Source: a bacterium (GTDB lineage: Bacteria > CSSED10-310 > JAJRTK01). Taken from it: DNA of 42,080 nucleotides. The stretch covers positions 1 through 42,080 of the forward strand of contig JAJRTK010000509.1 of assembly GCA_024278345.1 (NCBI GenBank). The letters are read 5' to 3'. The notes below the pieces were generated by a model. It was given only the letters and a program-made list of their open reading frames with translations. It was not told the origin of the DNA and did no database searches. This document shows positions 25,680 through 32,313 of this stretch, piece by piece (positions within the stretch are counted from its first letter, which is position 1; each line of letters starts with the position of its first letter). The position numbers and the translations under genes were made by a program.

Positions 25680-27649
25680 TTCGAGCGATGGAATCCGTGT
25701 TGATGGCGTTGGCTCTCCTTTTCCTGACGCACTTACTGCTCTTGTGGAGCAGGGCGACTTTTCAGGGAGAGGAGTTGCCGGGGCATCGTCCGCCATGGGA
25801 GAGCGAGGGGGGATTAGGAGTGGACGAAACAGACGAGCTTCGGACCCAACTTCTTCGTTACATCCGAGAGGATTTGGGTGGGCCTCCAGGGCCGAGCTCG
25901 GGCAGGACGGCCGGGGCTCTGGGTCAGGAGAGGCCCGTCCGCGAGATTCGGCTCAGTTCTTCGCGCCTTGGGGTGCCCATGGCGGATCACCCGCCGACTT
26001 TTGGGAGTTGGCTATTGGGGTTGCCCCAAGAGCTTCTATCTCCGGCGGAAAATGGACCGTTGCGCCGTTTTTTTCGTACCTTGGCGGCGTTTGGAATCGC
26101 CACGGGCGTTTGGTTTGCTTTCTCGCTTTGCGGGGTATGGATCGGGAGATTGACCTTCTATCCTGAGATCCGTCTTTTGCTGGCCGGGTGCCTTTTTTTC
26201 TCGTTTCTGCCAGTGTTTTGGCTGGCTGTTGCCGGTGGGGATTCCATTTGGCTCGTGGGATTCGGGGCGGCCATTTTCGGAGGTCTGGCGGCCGACGGCG
26301 TTCTCGTGGGAAGCAGCCTCACTCAGGGGATTCCCGGTTACGTCAGGGCATCGTACGGCCGGGGGTATCGATGGTGGTCGTTCGCCATGGCAGGCGCAAT
26401 CCGGGATTCCTTGGAGTGGCAGTTGATGAGGCCCAAGGTGCCAATGTACCTGTACGCGCTCCGATCAAGGCTGCCTCTGTTGCTGGGTGGGGTGATTGTG
26501 GCCGAACTGGCCGTGGACGCACAGGGATTGAGCCGGACGTTCAACAACTTCGATCAGGCTTCCGCTCACTGTTCCTTTTTGACTGGAGTCCTCCTGACTT
26601 TTGTGGCGCTCCGGATGCTCAGTTGGCTGGTACGCTGGCTTGAAATCGCGACGGATCCCGCACTTTCGTCCAGTCCGGATCTGCTCTCCAAAGGCCTCAA
26701 ACCCGTGAGGCACAGGGCGAGTTTTTCGCTTCTACGAGCACGGGAGCGCTTTCCGTTCGCCTTGTTTTGCTGTGTGGCGCTTCTAATCATCCTGGGCGTT
26801 GGCTGGGCCGTTCTTCTCATTGCCTCTGTCTGGGCTCTTTGGAGAGAGATGGGTCTCCCCTTCCCCCGGTCCAAGGGCGGGGAATCCTCCCCCCTGGGTC
26901 CCGCGGTCTCTTTCCGGCCGCCACTGGGCTGGCTGGAGAAGGTCGGGATTCTCTGCCTCCTTCCCTTTGTCTTGCCGGCGCTGGTGCCGGCTGGTTGGCT
27001 GGTCTCTTCCCCACTTTTGGAGAGCCTTGCCGGAACCACTAGAATGGTGTTGACCGGGCTTGGCGTGATGCTCCTCTTTCTTCGCCCCATCTTGGTGATG
27101 GAGCTTCGTGGAGGCCTGTACCAACGGGCCTGGGACGCACTGGTCCACGGGCTGGAATCCCTGCCGCAGGTTCTGGTGGCGATTCTTCTGATCCGACCTC
27201 TTTTTGCTCTTCTGGATGCAACCCGGCTCGACTCCATCGTGCTCCGTCAAGTGGCGCCGGGTCTTGTTTTGGGGCTCTTCGGCGTGGCCTTTTTGGTTCG
27301 AGCCCTGGTGGATCCTCTCCGGTCATCCCGTCAACAACGGCATGTCCGATCCGCCCGGGTCCTGGGCCTCGAGGATCGGACGGTTCTCACCACCATTCTC
27401 CAGGGAAACCTCCGGGTCTCCCTGATTTCCGCCTCTTTTCTGGCAACCTCCCTCATGGTGGTCTTGGATCTCTATGTGGGATTCATCTTCCAACAGACCC
27501 TCACCACTGGTGGAGCCTATGCCAGGGATTTGGGGCAACTTATAGCGGGATCCTCCCCGCTGCGGGCGCCAGCCATGGCCCTGGCCGTTCTGGCTCTCGT
27601 TGGCTTCCATTTGCTGCGGATGGCGAATGAGCAGCGCCGCCCCCGCTGA
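25676..27649 (+). CDS. Fused OppB-OppC type ABC permease
   Basis: A 657-residue inner-membrane protein that looks like both oligopeptide permease subunits in one chain. The first half shows FGSWLLGLPQELL (104-121 region), typical of the OppB N-terminus, and LLLGGVIVAELAVDAQGLSR (268-287), matching the 'GGavvvE.iF..PGlGr' segment of OppB. The second half has the OppC coupling-helix (EAA) motif HVRSARVLGLEDRTVL (556-571) after a conserved hydrophobic run. About a dozen hydrophobic spans are present. The coupling segment of the first half is poorly conserved. The start overlaps the upstream stop, and the ATPase gene follows after 20 bases. A fused permease pair is unusual for this class, where B and C are normally separate genes. 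Confidence 0.75.
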   Translation: MIRAMESVLMALALLFLTHLLLLWSRATFQGEELPGHRPPWESEGGLGVDETDELRTQLLRYIREDLGGPPGPSSGRTAGALGQERPVREIRLSSSRLGVPMADHPPTFGSWLLGLPQELLSPAENGPLRRFFRTLAAFGIATGVWFAFSLCGVWIGRLTFYPEIRLLLAGCLFFSFLPVFWLAVAGGDSIWLVGFGAAIFGGLAADGVLVGSSLTQGIPGYVRASYGRGYRWWSFAMAGAIRDSLEWQLMRPKVPMYLYALRSRLPLLLGGVIVAELAVDAQGLSRTFNNFDQASAHCSFLTGVLLTFVALRMLSWLVRWLEIATDPALSSSPDLLSKGLKPVRHRASFSLLRARERFPFALFCCVALLIILGVGWAVLLIASVWALWREMGLPFPRSKGGESSPLGPAVSFRPPLGWLEKVGILCLLPFVLPALVPAGWLVSSPLLESLAGTTRMVLTGLGVMLLFLRPILVMELRGGLYQRAWDALVHGLESLPQVLVAILLIRPLFALLDATRLDSIVLRQVAPGLVLGLFGVAFLVRALVDPLRSSRQQRHVRSARVLGLEDRTVLTTILQGNLRVSLISASFLATSLMVVLDLYVGFIFQQTLTTGGAYARDLGQLIAGSSPLRAPAMALAVLALVGFHLLRMANEQRRPR

Positions 27650-27669
27650 AATCAGGAGAATCTTGCAAG

Positions 27670-29538
27670 ATGCGCTTTGAAGTTCAGGGCTTTTCCTTGA
27701 GGCGAAAAGATACTCAGGTGCCGTTTCTGGAGAACGTTTCCTGCGAGGTTGAGGCGGGCATGGCGCTGGGAATCGTGGGGTCCAACGGCTCGGGGAAGAG
27801 CCTTCTTGTCCAGGCCTGGATGGGTTGGGCGCCCCGGGGTGTGGAGGGTCGTGGCTTCGTGTCGTTTAACCACCACTTGCTCCACGATGAACAGGGTCCT
27901 CATTGGCCGGGGCTCGCCCAGGTGATAGGTCGCGAGATAGGTGTGATCCTTGGGGACCCTGGCACCCATCTCAATCCCGCCTTGACAGCTCTTGAGCAAC
28001 TGACAAGAAGTTGTCGCCTTCAGCCTGGTGGCCCGTCGATGGAGGAACGCCTGGATGTCGTCCATCTGGACCCCAAGATCCTCCGGCGCTATCCGGCCTA
28101 CTTGTCCAGTGGCCAGCGACAAAGGGTAGCTTTGGCCTGTTCCGTTCTTCGCCAAGGTCTCTTGCTCTGCGATGATCCCGTGGTATCTCTCGATCCGATA
28201 TTGCGAGCCCAGTTCTTCCAGTACCTGGCGTCGAGGCTCCGCCTTGGACAGATCGGGGTGATCATTTTGACTGCTCGGGAGTCGGATCTACCCAGCTTCG
28301 TCGATAGAGTCGCTTACCTGCCTGATCAAAGGGAAAACCGGGATTCGCCGCACAAGCTTGACCTTGGTTTGCCCGCCCGGCCGCTGGGTTCGCCGGTTCT
28401 GGAAGTGAAGAAGCTGGCGGTTTCCAGGGAGGGCCGACACGTGCTCCGGGGAATCGATCTCCTGGTGCGATCCGGAGAAATTGTCGCCATTGTCGGTGAG
28501 AGCGGGGCAGGAAAATCGACTTTGCTCGAAGCGGTAGTCCGAACAATCCCCGTTGAACCGGCCTCGGAAATCCGAGCTCTTGGGCGGAACTTGACGCGGC
28601 TGAAGCCCGATCCACACGAGCCCGATTCCCCTAAGCTGGCGCGATTGAGAAGGCGGCTGCGCATTGCTTTCCAGGATCCGGCCAGTCTTTTCGATCCCAA
28701 CTTTACCACGGATCGGGTCTTCGCCCTGTTTCCCTGGCATGGAAGTGAGCCGCTTCCCCTGGCCGATGCCCTGAAGACCCGCCTGGCTCCATCAGCCACC
28801 TCTTCCATCGGCGAACTGGGAGGGTGGGATCGCCGGGCCCTGGCACTCTGGGTTGCCCTGGACCCAAAGACGAAGATCCTCCTGGCGGATGAACCTTTTG
28901 CCGACGCCGATGACGAGCACCTTCAGATGCTCCTCCATGGATTTCGAGAACTGGCTGAGCAGGGCACCGGACTTCTCTTGGTCACTCATCACCTTCGTGT
29001 CGCGGCCAGCGTGGCCCACAGGGTCGTCGTACTCCATCGGGGAGTCATCGTGGAGATCCTCCCGGGGAAAAAACTCATGACGATGCCGCGCCACCCCTAC
29101 ACTCGCCTATTGGTTTCCGCGACCCTCGACCCTCTCAGGGAACCCATTGAAATCTTGTCTGGTTCCGGCCTTCCGGAGGAGAGTTGCGGCTTTGTGGAAA
29201 CGTGCCACCGGGCCAAGCCGAAATGCCGCGGAAAGAAAGGAATCCCCCCGGCTTGGGCAACGGAAGAGGTCCGGTGCTGGTTTCCCCATGAGACTCCGTT
29301 GCGTTCTGGGGCCGCTTCCGCCAGCACTCCCATTTTTCCCTTATCCCTTCCTCCAGCGGATATCGTTTGCGGTTGCGACGTGCGGCTTCCCCAAGAGACC
29401 ACGCCTTCTCTCTGCGTCGCGGATGGGGAGGGCAGGATCTATCTGTTGGAAGGAGAAAGTTGGCGAAAGACCGTCGGCGAGGAGGAAGAAATCCTTGGAG
29501 AGATTCTTCTTCTTCGGGGTTTGACCCCGCGTCCCTGA
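27670..29538 (+). CDS. Tandem oligopeptide-type ABC ATPase (OppD-OppF fusion) with asymmetric sites
   Basis: A 622-residue protein with two nucleotide-binding domains. Domain 1: Walker A GSNGSGKS (37-44), intact signature LSSGQ (145-149), but the Q-loop Gln is Gly (VILGDP), Walker B ends CDDP with Asp169 in place of the catalytic Glu, and the switch His is lost (LTARES). Domain 2: Walker A GESGAGKST (276-284), Q-loop FQDP, Walker B LLADEP with Glu408 and switch VTHH are intact, but the signature is degenerate (LGGWD). Pairing domain 2 with the domain 1 signature leaves one full site and one dead site. A four-Cys tail (506, 512, 519, 536) resembles the C-terminal Cys motif of Opp/Dpp ATPases, reported to hold an iron-sulfur cluster. 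Last gene of the operon; AGGAGA precedes the ATG. Confidence 0.9.
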   Translation: MRFEVQGFSLRRKDTQVPFLENVSCEVEAGMALGIVGSNGSGKSLLVQAWMGWAPRGVEGRGFVSFNHHLLHDEQGPHWPGLAQVIGREIGVILGDPGTHLNPALTALEQLTRSCRLQPGGPSMEERLDVVHLDPKILRRYPAYLSSGQRQRVALACSVLRQGLLLCDDPVVSLDPILRAQFFQYLASRLRLGQIGVIILTARESDLPSFVDRVAYLPDQRENRDSPHKLDLGLPARPLGSPVLEVKKLAVSREGRHVLRGIDLLVRSGEIVAIVGESGAGKSTLLEAVVRTIPVEPASEIRALGRNLTRLKPDPHEPDSPKLARLRRRLRIAFQDPASLFDPNFTTDRVFALFPWHGSEPLPLADALKTRLAPSATSSIGELGGWDRRALALWVALDPKTKILLADEPFADADDEHLQMLLHGFRELAEQGTGLLLVTHHLRVAASVAHRVVVLHRGVIVEILPGKKLMTMPRHPYTRLLVSATLDPLREPIEILSGSGLPEESCGFVETCHRAKPKCRGKKGIPPAWATEEVRCWFPHETPLRSGAASASTPIFPLSLPPADIVCGCDVRLPQETTPSLCVADGEGRIYLLEGESWRKTVGEEEEILGEILLLRGLTPRP

Positions 29539-29621
29539 CTTCCAACACCCTCCGTGGGCCAAGGTAGCCTTGAGCATCGTTCCGCGCGTGCTCTTAGTCT
29601 AGGGCTTAGATCCCGGTAACC

Positions 29622-29695
29622 CCTTTTCTTTCTTTGTGTTACGTTCCGCTCCCATCGGCGGCCCTCCGGCCGACCGCTGCTCGCCAATTGTCGCC
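29622..29695 (-). repeat. Dispersed intergenic repeat, copy 4 (full length)
   Basis: On the minus strand: GGCGACAATTGGCGAGCAGC, a palindromic centre (GGCCGGAGGGCCGCC), GATGGGAGCGGAACGTAACA and the tail CAAAGAAAGAAAAGGG. It is nearly collinear with copy 2 at 11819-11890 and is the best reference copy in the window. Confidence 0.78.
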
Positions 29696-29748
29696 GCTCT
29701 CGATAGGGAGATCTGGCGGGTTTTCGCCCCGTCCCTCGGGTCACCGTG

Positions 29749-29803
29749 GGCGAGTGGCGGCGGACGGATTGCCGTCGCCGCGAGCGGAACGCAACAAGGA
29801 AGC
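29749..29803 (+). repeat. Dispersed intergenic repeat, copy 5
   Basis: Plus strand: GGCGAGTGGCGGCGGACGGA, then a palindromic centre and GCGAGCGGAACGCAACAAGG. It has the same block order as copies 2 and 4 but opposite orientation to the adjacent copy 4, so together they form an inverted pair. Confidence 0.65.
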
Positions 29804-29838
29804 GGCTGAAGAATCGCGAATGGAGTCTGCTGGGATCT

Positions 29839-30477
29839 TTACGGAGTAAAGCCGTCAAGGATCTTGCATAGCTCCTGAAAAACGGTCTCGAGCGGCTTTG
29901 TTCCGTCTATGTGCTGGACGAGTCCGAGATTTTCGTAGAAGGGAAGAACGGGCGCCGTTTCGGCATGATATTTTTCCAGGCGCCTGGTCACCGCCTTCGC
30001 CGTATCGTCCTTGCGCTGGATCACGCGATGTGTGATATGGGGTGGCGGCGGGTTGAAGGTCACGTGGTAAATTTTGCCGGTTTCCGGGTCCAGGCGTCTA
30101 CCGGTGATTCGCTCTACCACCATGATGTCTGGTACATCCAGCTTGATGACGCAATCGAGAGCGACCCCTCGGCTGTCCAAAAAGTGTTGTAGGGCTTTCG
30201 CTTGGGCCAGGGTCCGGGGAAAACCATCCAGCAAGAAGCCGCCGTCACAACTGGCCTCTTGGAGCCGCTCCTTGACGAGGGCGATGACATGCTCATCGGG
30301 AACCAGGGATCCGGACTTCATCATGGAGTCCACGATCTTTCCGAGCTTGGTCCCCCGCGTGACCGCACATCGCAGCATGTCTCCGGTCGATAGGTGGACA
30401 ATGGCGTAATGCTGCCTGAGCAATGCGGCTTGGGTACCCTTGCCAGATCCCGGAGGACCAACGAGTATCAGTCGCAT
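29839..30477 (-). CDS. adk: Adenylate kinase
   Basis: Catalyses ATP + AMP to 2 ADP in the cytoplasm. The 212 residues show the P-loop GPPGSGKGTQAA, the AMP-binding STGDMLR and GFLLDGFPRTLAQA segments, and the GRRLDPETGKIYH lid start. The lid lacks the four zinc Cys found in many Gram-positive enzymes, so it is the zinc-free, full-lid form. An AGGGAG site lies nine bases before the ATG. It is the last gene of the minus-strand run after the lipid synthase set. The 82-base gap from the reductase gene leaves open whether it shares a transcript; its housekeeping role need not be tied to lipid synthesis. Confidence 0.96.
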   Translation of the reverse strand: MRLILVGPPGSGKGTQAALLRQHYAIVHLSTGDMLRCAVTRGTKLGKIVDSMMKSGSLVPDEHVIALVKERLQEASCDGGFLLDGFPRTLAQAKALQHFLDSRGVALDCVIKLDVPDIMVVERITGRRLDPETGKIYHVTFNPPPPHITHRVIQRKDDTAKAVTRRLEKYHAETAPVLPFYENLGLVQHIDGTKPLETVFQELCKILDGFTP

Positions 30478-30559
30478 GTTCGTTTCTCCCTAACTCTTGA
30501 GTGTCACTGGCAGATCCGCCCTTCCTGGTTTTCACGTTCGGAGGGCGGTAGGTTCCCGT

Positions 30560-31327
30560 TTAGGCGCGGATGGAGGCTCCGCCATCGACGACGATTGTTT
30601 GTCCCTGGATCTTGTCGGCGAAAGGGCTACTGAGAAAAAGGATGACGCCGGCAACTTCCTGAGGCGTGAGGTCGGTGCCGCCCACAAGGGAGCGTTCCCG
30701 GCGTGCCTTGAAGACGGCATCTTTGTTGGGCATGTAGCTCAAGGCGCCCGTATCCACGAGCCCGGCACAGACACAATTGACATTGACGCCCCTGGATCCA
30801 AGCTCCAGAGCAAGGTGGCGGGTCATGCTTTCCAAGGCGCCCTTGGCAGTGCCGATGAGGCCGTACATGGGCATTGCCCGCGTGCCTCCCAGGGAAGACA
30901 TGGTGATCAATTTTGCCCGCTCCTGGGTCGATTTCTCCAGGAGCGGGATAGCATATTGTGCTAGGAGCATGGGAGCCCTGACGTTGATCCTCATGGCATA
31001 GTCGAACTGGGAGAGCGAGGAGTCGAGGAGCGGCCGAAAACCTCCGCCGGCAGCGTTGGAGATGAGGATATCGAGCTTGCCAAATTCCCCGCCGACGATC
31101 TCGCACAGAGCTTCGATATCCTCGGCCTCCGACATATCGACCTTGACGACAATGGCCCGGCTCCCCATACGCCCGACCTCTTCAGCGAGCTCTCGGGCGT
31201 TGCGCGGTGAATTCAGGTATGTGATACAAACGTCGCTCCCGGCCTCGGCAAGCTTGAGGATAGTCGCCCTGCCGATGCCGCGGGAACTCCCTGTCACAAG
31301 CGAAACCGTGTTGTCCAAGCTGATCAT
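30560..31327 (-). CDS. SDR-family enoyl-ACP reductase, FabL-like
   Basis: A 255-residue short-chain dehydrogenase/reductase: TGSSRGIGRA nucleotide motif, NAAGGGFRPLLD, active-site SSLGGTRAMPMYGLIGTAKG with Tyr and Lys, and a terminal KIQGQTIVVDGG. The SSLGxxR and GLVDTGALSYMPN segments are the ones that set Bacillus FabL (enoyl-ACP reductase III) apart from FabG. The ATG overlaps the stop of the phosphopantetheinyl transferase (ATGA) and has GGAGGAAAC before it, so it is translationally coupled to the synthase cluster. Since the megasynthase shows KR and DH but no ER domain, this protein probably provides enoyl reduction in trans. FabG-like ketoreductase activity is the alternative. Confidence 0.83.
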   Translation of the reverse strand: MISLDNTVSLVTGSSRGIGRATILKLAEAGSDVCITYLNSPRNARELAEEVGRMGSRAIVVKVDMSEAEDIEALCEIVGGEFGKLDILISNAAGGGFRPLLDSSLSQFDYAMRINVRAPMLLAQYAIPLLEKSTQERAKLITMSSLGGTRAMPMYGLIGTAKGALESMTRHLALELGSRGVNVNCVCAGLVDTGALSYMPNKDAVFKARRERSLVGGTDLTPQEVAGVILFLSSPFADKIQGQTIVVDGGASIRA

Positions 31328-32268
31328 GTTTCCTCCAGTGGCGCAAGGGTCACCCAGGCGGCAAGCCGACCGCCAAGGGCGAAAGCCCGGGCGCCAACAA
31401 CGACTTTAGCCAGATCGGCGGTTCCAGGTTTCTGATGAACTAATATGGTTTTCATCACTGAAAATGGGGGCGTCCCCAGTTGGTTGGAGCGGGGCCTCAG
31501 ATCCACCGTGACCAGCGGCAAGGCGAGTCTAAGCCCCGTGCCCAGAGCTTTCACCAAGGCCTCCTTGAAAACCCAAAGAAGCGTCACTGGAAAAGAGCGT
31601 GCCCGGGCGCGGATCCCTCGAAGACGCCGCAGCTCCTTGGGGCTCAAGACCAGTGTTTCAAAGCTCCCGTCGCGCTCCTCCACAGCCTCTAGGTCCACTC
31701 CTATCATCTGTGGAGATCGTCGGGCCAATGCGGCCAGTGCCATTTCCCCGGAATGGGATATGGAAAGGCAGTATTCCCCCGGGCGGCCCTCGACAGTGTA
31801 GACGGGGCGGCCTCTCTGCGGTCCCTCGGTGAGGGCTCGCACCTCGATTCTCTGAAAACAGCGAGCGCCGTCAAGTCCGTGGCGGTGCCGAATGAGATCC
31901 TTGGCTGCCAACCGGCCAGCCAACCACTCCCGTCTTCGCTTCGGCAGATGAAAGCTGTGGTAGAGGGTTCTTTCCGGCCCAGTGAGCCACCGATCAAGGC
32001 GGGCAGCTACGCGGGGGCCGTCCACTTCCTTGCCGGAGGCCGAGTCCCCTACCAAGGCTGCAACAGCGGGGATCGAAAGCAGGGCGAGCTCCGGCGCCAG
32101 CCCCGACGGGCCGGAGGAGGCCCCTCGAAGATCCCATTCTGTTCCGCCCGACTGTTCCACGAAAATACCCTCGCAACTTTCTGGAAAGGTTGGCCGAACC
32201 GATGACCGGGCCCCTTCGAGACCTTGCGGCCGGGGCGTAGATTCCGATCTCTTTGCCGGCATCCTCAT
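31324..32268 (-). CDS. Sfp-type 4'-phosphopantetheinyl transferase
   Basis: Converts apo- to holo-carrier protein using CoA. Core motifs of the family are clear in the second half: SISHSGEMALAAL, IGVDLEAVEE (metal-binding Asp and Glu) and WVFKEALVKALGTGL (catalytic W-x2-K-E-A). The first 55 or so residues are low-complexity and not part of the usual domain, so the total of 314 is longer than the typical 220-250. The frame begins at a TTG (32283), but ATG 32268 has GAAGGG about eight bases upstream. It lies 45 bases after the megasynthase stop and overlaps the FabL-like start. It presumably activates the megasynthase ACPs, whose attachment residue is unusual (see findings). Confidence 0.88.
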   Translation of the reverse strand: MRMPAKRSESTPRPQGLEGARSSVRPTFPESCEGIFVEQSGGTEWDLRGASSGPSGLAPELALLSIPAVAALVGDSASGKEVDGPRVAARLDRWLTGPERTLYHSFHLPKRRREWLAGRLAAKDLIRHRHGLDGARCFQRIEVRALTEGPQRGRPVYTVEGRPGEYCLSISHSGEMALAALARRSPQMIGVDLEAVEERDGSFETLVLSPKELRRLRGIRARARSFPVTLLWVFKEALVKALGTGLRLALPLVTVDLRPRSNQLGTPPFSVMKTILVHQKPGTADLAKVVVGARAFALGGRLAAWVTLAPLEET

Positions 32269-32313
32269 TGGGCAGCCCTTCAAGGAATATCACGTGCGGG
32301 TTTTCACCCGCCC

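Larger units (their letters stand above)
29539..29838. other. Convergent intergenic region holding an inverted repeat pair
   Basis: This 300-base gap separates the 3' ends of the ABC ATPase gene (+) and adk (-). No gene is seen. Two copies of the dispersed repeat face each other here (29622-29695 on minus, 29749-29803 on plus), about 53 bases apart, so a transcript from either side could fold into a long imperfect hairpin. No classical T-tailed terminator is obvious. Confidence 0.6.

Noticed and set aside
29634-29849. A 71-residue frame across repeat copies 4 and 5
   Set aside because: It consists almost entirely of repeat sequence, and an equivalent frame over copy 2 differs in length and ending. 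It is not a conserved protein.
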